Origin: an uncultured Clostridium sp.
GTDB taxonomy: Bacteria; Bacillota; Clostridia; TANB77; CAG-508
Direction of reading: 5' to 3'
Length of the DNA stretch: 38,638 nucleotides
Assembly: GCA_947388675.1 (NCBI GenBank)
Contig: CANDRW010000017.1
Coordinates: forward strand, 1-38,638
Position numbers and translations under genes: made by a program. The notes beneath the pieces were generated by a model. The model was not told the origin of the DNA. It did not search any database and worked only from the letters and a program-made list of their open reading frames with translations. The first letter of the stretch is position 1. The number at the start of each line of letters is the position of its first letter. Shown here in pieces: positions 19,243-28,647 of the stretch.

Positions 19243-22011
19243 ATGTCAGAAGAAAAGAAAGACTATGGACAAACATTAAATTTACCAAACACAGAGTTTC
19301 CAATGAGAGGAAATTTACCAGAAAAAGAGCCCAAAATTAAAGAAGCAGTTTTAGATAATGGCTTATATGAAAAAATGTTAAAAAAGAATGAAGGAAAAAA
19401 ATCATATGTATTACATGATGGACCTCCATATGCGAATGGAGAAATTCACATGGGGCATGCTTTAAATAAAGTATTAAAAGATACTATAGTACGTTTTAAA
19501 AACTTACAAGGATATTATACACCATATGTACCAGGATATGATACACATGGACTTCCAACAGAGAAAAAAGCAATTCAAAAATTAGGTATTAAACGTGAAG
19601 AAATGAGCATTTCTAAGTTTAGAGATATTTGCCATGAATTTGCTTTAGAATATGTTGGAAAACAAACAGAAGGCTTCCAAAGATTAGGTGTACTTGGAGA
19701 CTGGAAACACCCATACATTACATTAGAGCCAGAATTTGAAGCAAGACAAATTGGTGTATTTGCAGATATGTACCAAAAAGGATATATTTATAAAGGGTTA
19801 AAACCTGTATATTGGTGTACAGACTGTGAAACAGCACTAGCAGAAGCTGAAATTGAATATAAAGATGTAGATAACGTATCTATCTATGTAAAATTTCCAG
19901 TAGTAGAAGGAAAAGGTATCTTAGATAATGACATGAAAATTGTAATCTGGACAACAACACCTTGGACATTACCAGGAAATACTGGTATTACTGTTGGTGG
20001 AGAATTTGAATATAGTGTGATTGACACAGGAGCAGAAAAGCTAGTGATGGCAACATCAGAGGTAGCAAGAGTTATGGAAGTAGCAGGTATAACAGATTAC
20101 AAAACTATCAAGACAATGCAAGGTGCAGAATTAGAAGGAATTTTATGTCAGCATCCATTTGCAAAAAGGACTTCTAAAGTTGTTATCGGAAGTGAGGATA
20201 CAGTTAACGTAGAACTTGGAACAGGTACTGGTGCAGTTCATACAGCACCTAGTTATGGTAAAGAGGACTATTTATGTGGTCTGAAAAATGGACTAGAAAT
20301 TATTGTATGTGTTGACGGGAAAGGATATCAAACAGAAAAAGCTGGACAATTTGCAGGTTTATCTTGTGAAGAGTCTAACAAAGTTATCACGAACTGGTTA
20401 CAAGACAATGGATATTTATTGGCAACAGAAAAAATCAGCCACTCTTATCCACATTGCTGGAGATGTAAAAATCCAATCATCATTAGAGCAACAGACCAAT
20501 GGTTTGCATCAGTTGACGGATTTAGAAAAGAAACGCTAGATGCCATCAAGACTATTAAATGGACACCAAGTTGGGGAGAAGAAAGAATTGCTAGCATGGT
20601 AAAAGATAGAAATGACTGGTGTATTTCTAGACAACGTACTTGGGGTGTGCCAATTCCAATCTTCTATTGTAAAGAATGTGGCGAAGAATATGCTACAAAA
20701 GAAGGATTTGAGAAAATCAAGCAAATCTTTAGAGAAAAAGGTTCAAATGCTTGGTATGATTTAGATGAAAAAGATTTAATGATAGAAGGTTCAACTTGCC
20801 CTCATTGTGGTAGTCATGAATTCAAGAAAGAAACAGACATTATGGATGTATGGTTTGACTCTGGTTCTTCACATCAAGCGGTACTTGTAGAAAGAGGAAT
20901 TGACTATCCAGCAGACCTATACTTAGAAGGACATGACCAATATAGAGGATGGTTCCAATCATCACTATTAACATCAGTTGCAACACAAGGTGTGGCTCCA
21001 TATAAAGGAATTTTAACACATGGTTGGGTTATTGATGAAGATGGAAGAAAAATGTCTAAGTCATTAGGAAATGGAATTAGCCCACAAGATATTATTAAAG
21101 AATATGGTGCAGATATTTTAAGACTTTGGGTATTATCTTCTGACTTTAAAACAGATATTAGTATTTCTAGGGATATCTTAAAACAAATTAGTGAGGCATA
21201 TAGAAAGATTAGAAACACTGCAAGATACATTTTAGGAAATATTGCAGATTTTGATCCAGAAAAGCAAGTTAATTATAGTGATATGCTAGAGATTGATAAA
21301 TGGGCATTATTAAAATTATATCAATTAGTAAAGAATTGTACACAGAATTACGAAGATTTCAATTTCCATATGGTATATCATGATATCAACCAATTTTGTG
21401 TATCAGATATGAGTAACTTCTATTTAGATATTATTAAAGATAGGTTATATACCTCAAAAGTAGATTCAGTAGAAAGAAAATCAGCACAAACTGCTATGTA
21501 CATTATTTTAGATAGCTTAGTAAAAATGTTAGCACCAATGATTTGCTATACAACTGAAGAAATTTGGAGTTATATGCCATATAAAAAAGACGAAAATGTA
21601 GAAAGTGTTATGCTTAATTACTGGCCAGAAGTAAATAGCGAATATGAAAATCATGAATTAGAAGAAAAATGGAACCATATTTTAGAATTAAAAGAAATAG
21701 TAGCAAAAGAGCTAGAAGTAGCAAGAAGCGAAAAAGTAATTGGTCATTCGCTAAATGCAAAAGTTACAATTTTAGCAGATGAAAAAGAATATGAGTTCTT
21801 AAAAGAAAACCAAGAGCAATTAGAAACAGTATTTATTGTGTCTAATTTACAAATTGAGCAAAAAACAGCAGAACAAACAGAAAAATTAGTAGTTAAAGTA
21901 GAAGTAGCAGAAGGAGAAAAATGTGAAAGATGTTGGAAATATTCTACAACAGTAGGTGAAGATAAAGAAAATCCAACTATTTGTCATAGATGTAGCAAAG
22001 CAATTCATTAA
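19243..22011 (+). CDS. ileS: Isoleucyl-tRNA synthetase
   Basis: DGPPYANGEIHMGHALNKVLKD (HIGH), DEDGRKMSKSLGN (KMSKS), C-terminal CERCWKY...CHRC. Confidence 0.98.
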   Translation: MSEEKKDYGQTLNLPNTEFPMRGNLPEKEPKIKEAVLDNGLYEKMLKKNEGKKSYVLHDGPPYANGEIHMGHALNKVLKDTIVRFKNLQGYYTPYVPGYDTHGLPTEKKAIQKLGIKREEMSISKFRDICHEFALEYVGKQTEGFQRLGVLGDWKHPYITLEPEFEARQIGVFADMYQKGYIYKGLKPVYWCTDCETALAEAEIEYKDVDNVSIYVKFPVVEGKGILDNDMKIVIWTTTPWTLPGNTGITVGGEFEYSVIDTGAEKLVMATSEVARVMEVAGITDYKTIKTMQGAELEGILCQHPFAKRTSKVVIGSEDTVNVELGTGTGAVHTAPSYGKEDYLCGLKNGLEIIVCVDGKGYQTEKAGQFAGLSCEESNKVITNWLQDNGYLLATEKISHSYPHCWRCKNPIIIRATDQWFASVDGFRKETLDAIKTIKWTPSWGEERIASMVKDRNDWCISRQRTWGVPIPIFYCKECGEEYATKEGFEKIKQIFREKGSNAWYDLDEKDLMIEGSTCPHCGSHEFKKETDIMDVWFDSGSSHQAVLVERGIDYPADLYLEGHDQYRGWFQSSLLTSVATQGVAPYKGILTHGWVIDEDGRKMSKSLGNGISPQDIIKEYGADILRLWVLSSDFKTDISISRDILKQISEAYRKIRNTARYILGNIADFDPEKQVNYSDMLEIDKWALLKLYQLVKNCTQNYEDFNFHMVYHDINQFCVSDMSNFYLDIIKDRLYTSKVDSVERKSAQTAMYIILDSLVKMLAPMICYTTEEIWSYMPYKKDENVESVMLNYWPEVNSEYENHELEEKWNHILELKEIVAKELEVARSEKVIGHSLNAKVTILADEKEYEFLKENQEQLETVFIVSNLQIEQKTAEQTEKLVVKVEVAEGEKCERCWKYSTTVGEDKENPTICHRCSKAIH

Positions 22012-22051
22012 AGAAGAACCTTAAAGAATAATTTGTTTAAAGGGGATAAAG

Positions 22052-23422
22052 ATGAGAAAAAGAAAGCATGGCAAAAGTAGCATAGTTAAAAATATTCTAT
22101 CAATAGCAATAATGGTAACATCCATTATTGCTTTGGTTGTTATTTATAGTAAGTATAATTATAATGATTTTATCAAAAGTGTACGTGAAAGGGAGAAGAC
22201 CTCTTTTGTACGCGACCAAGAAATAAAATGTTCCGAAATGGATAGTTATAAAATAGAAAATACAGACTATAATGACGCTATGTTTTATGAAACCATTTCA
22301 GTAACACCAAATACCCCATATAAAGTAACTTGTAAAGTAAAGGTTGAAAATGTTATCAATGAAAATGATACGAAGTCTGGTGGAGCACATATTTCTATTG
22401 CAAGTACAACAGAGCGTTCTATTATGCTAGCTGGAACGCAAGATTGGCAAGAAGTTACTTTCTATTTCAATTCTAAAAATAGAGAGGAAGTAGATGTTAG
22501 TTTTAGATTAGGTGGTTATGATGAAAAGTCAAAGGGAACTGCTTGGTTTTCAGATTTTAAAATGGAAGAAGGGGTAGCAAGTCAAAGTAATAATTGGAAG
22601 TTTGTTTGTTTCATTTTTCCAGAAATAGATGTTGATGTTGAAGTAAATGGAAAAGTAGAACATGTTAGTCTCAAGATGTCTGATAGTGATATACAAGATT
22701 TAAAAGATGATATGGCAAGATTCCAAACTTCTATCAAAACGATGAGCCGTAATAAAATGAGTGTTACTTATGACATGTATACGATTCATGAACCAATCAA
22801 ATCACTTTCTTATGATGAGGAAAATGGTTATTATGTTTCCGTGGAGGATGTACATGAGTATATCAAAAGTTATGTAGAAGAAAATGAATATGACCACATC
22901 TATATTGGAATTAGAATGGCTAATTTACAAAAGGGAAGTAATACTTTAACCAATGACTGGATAGGTCTTGGTGGAATGCAGTATCTTGGAATAGGATATT
23001 CTAATATTCGTTTGCCAGACAGCGAAAATAACTATGCCTATAAATATCATTACCGTATTAATACATTCCCAGAAGAAGTGTATATTCATGAATTTTTGCA
23101 TACTTTAGAAAGAAATGCGCAGGAATATGGTTATGAAATTCCAGCTTTACATGATTATGCCCAATATGGTTATAGAGAAGAAAAGATAGAAGGACAAAAG
23201 AAATGGTATATTGCCTATATGAATAAAGAAATTAATGATAATGGAAAAATGATAGGCTTGCCAGAAGAAGTATTTAGTTATAAGCCAACACATGAAAGTA
23301 ATTTTAAATATGGTCGACAGATGAAAGTATTGAAAGAACCTGAAAACTTTATTGAAGTGATTAGAAGTGTTTTTGATAGAGTTAGTAAAATTTTTAGTAA
23401 TTATAAAGAGCAAAATATATAA
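22052..23422 (+). CDS. Membrane-anchored/secreted protein with a putative zincin-type metalloprotease domain
   Basis: N-terminal TM, CBM-like beta region (VTPNTPYKVTCKVKVEN...TAWFSDFKMEEG), YIHEFLHTLERNAQEYGY with HExxH. Confidence 0.6.
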   Translation: MRKRKHGKSSIVKNILSIAIMVTSIIALVVIYSKYNYNDFIKSVREREKTSFVRDQEIKCSEMDSYKIENTDYNDAMFYETISVTPNTPYKVTCKVKVENVINENDTKSGGAHISIASTTERSIMLAGTQDWQEVTFYFNSKNREEVDVSFRLGGYDEKSKGTAWFSDFKMEEGVASQSNNWKFVCFIFPEIDVDVEVNGKVEHVSLKMSDSDIQDLKDDMARFQTSIKTMSRNKMSVTYDMYTIHEPIKSLSYDEENGYYVSVEDVHEYIKSYVEENEYDHIYIGIRMANLQKGSNTLTNDWIGLGGMQYLGIGYSNIRLPDSENNYAYKYHYRINTFPEEVYIHEFLHTLERNAQEYGYEIPALHDYAQYGYREEKIEGQKKWYIAYMNKEINDNGKMIGLPEEVFSYKPTHESNFKYGRQMKVLKEPENFIEVIRSVFDRVSKIFSNYKEQNI

Positions 23423-23515
23423 TAACGTTTGTCCTTGTTGGTCGCAGGCTTCGCTGCGACAGGCGTTCACTTTGTTCACCTTACGCGGACTGCACTTTTA
23501 TTATATATTTTGCTC
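23408..23515. repeat. Palindromic intergenic element B
   Basis: Perfect 18-nt arms GAGCAAAATATATAATAA (23408-23425) / TTATTATATATTTTGCTC (23498-23515). Core starts CGTTTGTCCTTGTTGGTCGCA, close to element A. Confidence 0.8.
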
Positions 23516-23548
23516 AATAGTAATTACTACATAAATAAAGGAGCAAAA

Positions 23549-24604
23549 ATGAAAGTAGCAGATTTTAATTATGACTTACCAAAAGAATTGATAGCACAAG
23601 TGCCAATTCAAAATAGAGATCAATCTAGATTAATGGTATTAGATAGAAAAGAGCAATCAATTGACCATAAGATTTTTAAAGATATTATTGATTATTTAGA
23701 ACCAGGAGATTGTTTGGTTAGGAATAATACAAAAGTTATTCCTGCTCGTTTGTATGGAGTAAAAGAAGAAACAGGTGCACATGTAGAGTTCTTATTATTA
23801 CACCGAATAGAAGGTGATATATGGGAAGTTATGGTAAAGCCAGGAAGAAAATTAATGCCAGGAACAAAGGTTGTTTTTGGAGAAGGTTTACTAGAAAAAA
23901 GTGATAATCCTAGAATTTTACTAAGAGCAGAAATTTTAGAACAATTAGAAGGTGGAAGTAGAAAAGTAAAATTTGAATATGAAGGTATTTTTAATGAGAT
24001 TTTAAATGAAATTGGCTTAATGCCATTACCACCATATATTCACGAAAAGTTAAAAGAAAAAGACAGATATCAAACAGTTTATGCTAAATATGAAGGTTCG
24101 GCAGCTGCACCAACAGCAGGGCTACATTTTACAGATGAGTTATTAGAAAAAATCAAAGAAAAAGGTGTAGAAATTGCCAATGTCACTTTACATGTTGGAA
24201 TAGGAACCTTTAGACCTGTGAAGGTAGAAAATGTAGAAGAACATGATATGCATTCAGAGCATTTCTATATCAAACAAGAAGATGCAAATAAGATTAACAA
24301 AGCAAAACGTGAAGGACATAGAGTTATTGCAGTAGGTACTACTTCTTGTAGAGTATTAGAGTCGATAGCAAATGAAAATGGTATGGTAGAAGAAGCGGAG
24401 AGTGATACAAATATTTTTATTTATCCAGGATATCAATTTAAATGCTTAGATTGTTTAATTACAAATTTTCATTTGCCAGAATCTACTTTGATTATGTTAA
24501 TATCTGCTTTAGCAGGAAGGGACTTTGTGATGAAGGCTTATGAAGAAGCGGTAAAAGAAGAATATCGTTTCTTTAGTTTTGGGGATGCAATGTTGATTAA
24601 GTGA
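23549..24604 (+). CDS. queA: S-adenosylmethionine:tRNA ribosyltransferase-isomerase
   Basis: [53 protein letters not shown] before ATG at 23549. Confidence 0.96.
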   Translation: MKVADFNYDLPKELIAQVPIQNRDQSRLMVLDRKEQSIDHKIFKDIIDYLEPGDCLVRNNTKVIPARLYGVKEETGAHVEFLLLHRIEGDIWEVMVKPGRKLMPGTKVVFGEGLLEKSDNPRILLRAEILEQLEGGSRKVKFEYEGIFNEILNEIGLMPLPPYIHEKLKEKDRYQTVYAKYEGSAAAPTAGLHFTDELLEKIKEKGVEIANVTLHVGIGTFRPVKVENVEEHDMHSEHFYIKQEDANKINKAKREGHRVIAVGTTSCRVLESIANENGMVEEAESDTNIFIYPGYQFKCLDCLITNFHLPESTLIMLISALAGRDFVMKAYEEAVKEEYRFFSFGDAMLIK

Positions 24605-24668
24605 TTTACAAAATAAAGATTAAGGATTTTCTATATTCTTAAAAATAACAAGATTGAAATATAAATTA

Positions 24669-24698
24669 TTGACATATTTTGTAAATGTATGTTATAAC
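24669..24698 (+). promoter_or_regulatory. Sigma70-type promoter of queA-tgt intervening block
   Basis: TTGACA-N18-TATAAC. Confidence 0.5.
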
Positions 24699-24744
24699 TA
24701 TAATACATATGAAAAAAGAAAAAGAAAAACTTAGGAGGAGAAAG

Positions 24745-27268
24745 ATGAAAGCTGAAAACATTGATACTCTAAAGAGCTATAGTTTAGAGAACAAAAAAAT
24801 AAGAAATAATAACCAGAGTTATCTTAGTTGTAATCGGCAAATCTTTTACAGCAGGAATAACTCTGATTGCTTTGGTTGTTACAATTGTAGTTTTATTGAT
24901 ATTGGCTGGAATGACACTTAATTTGGTTATGGGAGAAAATGGCATAATGGGGCAGGCTAATTGGGGAAAAGAACAATATCAAAGGGCATCTAATGAAGAA
25001 AGATTACATTTCTTTTTAACGAATGCTAAATTAGATGTAATAGCAGGAAATGAGAATATTACAATAGATATTTTAAAAACAAAATTAGAAAAAGAAGATT
25101 GGATAATTAGTGTAGAAAAAGAAAGTGACAGTGAATTGAAGGTAATCACAGAAGGTGAATATTTATTTTTAGTAAATTGGGAAAATGGAAATTTTACAAT
25201 AGAAAGTCAAGGTAAAGATGACGGAGAGCCATATCCAACAATAAAGTTAGAGCAATTGCCAGGAGAAGGAGTACCAGGAGAAATTATAAAAATAAAGGTA
25301 ACAGCTACAGTAAATGCAATCGGAAAGACAACAGGAATAAAGACAGTTGAAAATATGACGACAGGAGAAAGTAAACCATATGAAGAAGGTGGAGTCATAT
25401 TTGAAGTAAGCCAAAATGGAGAATATATATTTAAAGCAATTACCAATGTTGGAAAAAGTAAAAAAGCTAAAATACTGATAAATGTTTCAACAGGAGGACC
25501 AATAAGTATAAATATAGTACCAACTACACCTAGAAATACAATAAAAGAAGGGACTAAAAATCAAATAGCAACAGGACCAATCACTGTAAATATAAGATGG
25601 GGAGAAATAAATATTGCAAGGGATGACAAATTCCAGTATAGAATAGGAACAGAAGGAGAATGGAAAGTAAGTAAAGAAACTACTACTAGTTTACAAGTAA
25701 CAGAAAATACTATTGTTACAGCAAGATATTATAATGGAGAAGAATCTATAGGATTACAAACTTATAATATTCAAAATGTAGATAATGTAGAACCAAACAA
25801 TTTTACACCTACAGCTACAAGTACAACAAATACAATAGAAGTAACTGCTAGCACAATTGACACTGCAAGTAGTGGCGCAGCAGAAGGAATAGCAGGTATA
25901 TTAAGATATGAATATAGTATGGATGGAAATGTTTGGCAACAAGAAAATGTATTTTCAGGACTAGCTCAAGATACAGAATATACAATACAAGTAAAAGCAA
26001 TAGACAAAGCAGGAAATGAAAAAATTGGTACAGTTAGTATTAAAACAGAAGCAATACCAGGAGGAGATGACATTAGCTTTAAAGCAAGCACAACTTCATG
26101 GACAAATCAGAATATAACTGTAGAAATTCAATTTCCAAATATAGCAGGATATACAAAACAATATAGTTTAGATAATAGTAGCTGGGACACATATACAAAA
26201 GCGATAGAAATGAGTAATAATGGAATTATATATGCAAGATTAGTAGATAATGGAGGACAACCTGGTAAGATAGGTCAATATCAAGTAAATAAAATAGATA
26301 AACAAAAGCCAAATGCGCCAAGTATAAATGTAAGTTCTGGTGTTGTTGGAAATGAAAGCTGGTATAGAAGCAATGTAGTTGTTTCTATAACAAATGGATC
26401 AGATGCATTAAGTGGAGTAGAAAATAGTACATATACTGTAAGTGGAGCTCAAACATTAGGAGAAACTAGTGGAAATAGTATAAGTATAACTGAAGAAGGG
26501 ACAAGTACAATAACAGCATATACATATGATAAGGCAGGCAATAAATCAGAGGCAGCCACTCTAACAATAAAAAAGGATTCAGTAGGACCAGTGTTTAGTG
26601 GTGTACAGGATTATAAACAATATGATACAAGTACAAGTATTCTAACCAATGGAGTAAAGATAAGTGATGCAACAAGTGGTGTTACAAGTTCAACAGCATT
26701 TACATATAATCCTAAGTCACTAAGTTACGGAGAGAATATTATTACATATACAGCAACAGATAAGGCAGGCAATACTACATCAGTACAAAGAAAGATTACT
26801 GTAGAAAGTGGAGTATGCTTTGTAGAAGGCACGAAAGTATCTACACCAAATGGCTTAATTAATATAGAGAATTTAAAAGTAGGAGATATTGTATACACAT
26901 ATAATGAGCAAAATGGAAAAATAGAAGAAAAACCTGTTGAGAGAACTTTTATAAATAGTTCAAGCGAAATAGCGAGTATAACATTTGAAAATGGAGAAAA
27001 AATAGAAAATACTAAACCACATCCATATTATGTAATAGGAAAAGGTTGGACAGAAACAAAAGATTTGAAATTAGGAGATAAAATATTAACACAAAGTGGA
27101 AAAGCAGAAAAAATAGTAAATATTAAAACAAATATGAAAGCTAAAGAGATTTTAGTGTATAATTTAAGAATACAAGATAATCATAATTATTTTGTTGGAA
27201 CTACAAAATTATTAGTTCATAATACTCTTGCTGGTTCATGTGGACTAGAAGAATATCCAATAGAATAA
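24745..27268 (+). CDS. Prepilin-like TM segment, Ig/FN3-like repeats and C-terminal Hint domain protein; N-terminal frame disrupted
   Basis: AGGAGGAG RBS and ATG (24745) are in a different frame from the GITLIALVVTIVVLLILAGMTLNLVMGENGIMGQA segment; the ORF track opens at TTG 24872. Repeats contain the YDKAGNKS/AIDKAGNEK pattern. Hint: CFVEGTKVSTPNGLINIENLKVGD...TKPHPYYVIGKGW...YNLRIQDNHNYFVGTTKLLVHN. Confidence 0.75.
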
Positions 27269-27281
27269 TAGTTGAGGTTTT

Positions 27282-28118
27282 ATGAAATTAAAATTTATAT
27301 TTATTATATTATTATGTTTATTATTAATTATTTGTGGTTTATATGTAAATAATGTAATGTTAGAATCTAATGCAGAATTACAAAATAATTCAGAATATAG
27401 CATGCAAAAATTTGATTTAAGAGAGAAAATAAGCCTAAAACCAGAATATCAAATTAGAGCAACTTACAAATCATGTTATGCTTATGCTGCATTAGATTCT
27501 ATAGAAACTTATCTATTGCTACAGAATGGAAAAGAATATAATTTTTCAGAAGCACATGTGGAATATATGACAAGTAATTTATTAGGTGGAAAACGAAAAT
27601 TTAATTCTAGTGGGAATTTTTATGATATTATAAATTATATTAAAGAAGGTAAAGGCCCTGCTTTAGAAAAAGATATTCCAAATAGAGAATATAACCCAAA
27701 AGAATATAACATGTTAAGAAATAATATAAGAGCTATTTTTAAAGATATTAGAACAGTAGATTATGTTAGAGAAGAAGAGAATTTTAGAGATAAAATAAAA
27801 CAACATATTGCAAAAAATGGTTCATTATGTACATCAATTTATTTTATGCCTAATGATAATAAATACTATAATCATTCAACATATTCATACTGTAACTTAA
27901 ATGAGCAAGATGGTAATCATATGGTGTCAATTATTGGTTGGGATGACAACTATCCAAAGGAAAACTTTAGTAAAGAAAATAGACCAAAGCAAAATGGAGC
28001 ATATATTGTAATGGCTTATTGGAAAGAAGCGGATAATGATAATATCATTTATATTTCTTATGAAGACTGTTTAGTGGAAAAAGTAATGATAGGAATACAA
28101 GAGTGCATTTTGTATTAA
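27282..28118 (+). CDS. Papain-like (C1) cysteine peptidase homologue, secreted or membrane anchored
   Basis: FDLREKI...YKSCYAYAALDSIETYLL, DGNHMVSIIGWDDNYPKENF, NGAYIVMAYW...NIIYISYEDC; N-terminal signal/TM. Confidence 0.7.
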   Translation: MKLKFIFIILLCLLLIICGLYVNNVMLESNAELQNNSEYSMQKFDLREKISLKPEYQIRATYKSCYAYAALDSIETYLLLQNGKEYNFSEAHVEYMTSNLLGGKRKFNSSGNFYDIINYIKEGKGPALEKDIPNREYNPKEYNMLRNNIRAIFKDIRTVDYVREEENFRDKIKQHIAKNGSLCTSIYFMPNDNKYYNHSTYSYCNLNEQDGNHMVSIIGWDDNYPKENFSKENRPKQNGAYIVMAYWKEADNDNIIYISYEDCLVEKVMIGIQECILY

Positions 28119-28179
28119 AGTAAAATTTTCTAGAAAGGAGATTATGAATATTTAGATTATTAAATATATCATAAAAAGT

Positions 28180-28641
28180 ATGATGAATAATAGAAACAAA
28201 AGAATTATGTTTATTATGGGTATTATAATTATAATTTTAATAATATTTATGGGATATAAGGTAATAAACAAACAAGATAAAGATAATAGCAATGAGTTTA
28301 ATAAGACAAATGCAATAGTACAAACAATTGAAGATGGTCAAAAAGTAAATAAAAGTGAAAAAATGAAAGAAACAAAAAAGCTAGGAAATATAGAAATTAG
28401 TAATATTATTTTGAATTTTCAAAATAATGAAAGTCAATTAACAGCAAAAGTAAAAAATGTAGGAAGCGGAAAAGATGGAGATTATTTTATAAAAATAACT
28501 ATGATAGATGAAAAGGGGAATTCAATAGGAGAAGTAAAGGGCTATATAGATAAAATAGAAGCAGGAAGAGAAAAAGATATTAGTATAAAAGTAAGTGCAG
28601 ATTTAGTTGATGCTTATGATATAAAAATAGAACGAATATAA
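28180..28641 (+). CDS. Single-TM protein with FxLYD-like domain
   Basis: N-terminal TM and KKLGNIEISNIILNFQNNESQLTAKVKNVGSGKDGDYFIKITMIDEKGNSIGEVKGYIDKIEAGREKDISIKV. Confidence 0.6.
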   Translation: MMNNRNKRIMFIMGIIIIILIIFMGYKVINKQDKDNSNEFNKTNAIVQTIEDGQKVNKSEKMKETKKLGNIEISNIILNFQNNESQLTAKVKNVGSGKDGDYFIKITMIDEKGNSIGEVKGYIDKIEAGREKDISIKVSADLVDAYDIKIERI

Positions 28642-28647
28642 GGAAAA

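Noticed and set aside
20303-21230. Alternative-frame ORFs inside ileS (20303-20539 +, 20536-20724 -, 20904-21230 -)
   Set aside because: Fully inside an intact ileS reading frame; no independent evidence.
23147-23479. 110-aa minus-strand ORF spanning the zincin-like gene end and element B
   Set aside because: Antisense to a supported gene and partly made of the palindromic element.
26816-27268. Polymorphic toxin with immunity gene downstream of the Hint domain
   Set aside because: Only 14 residues follow the Hint HN, and the next gene is a papain-like protein with its own signal sequence, so no toxin domain or immunity partner can be supported.
28120-28180. RBS plus ATG-AAT-ATT-TAG mini-ORF before the FxLYD-like gene
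   Set aside because: Three-codon ORF could be chance; no evidence for a leader peptide function.
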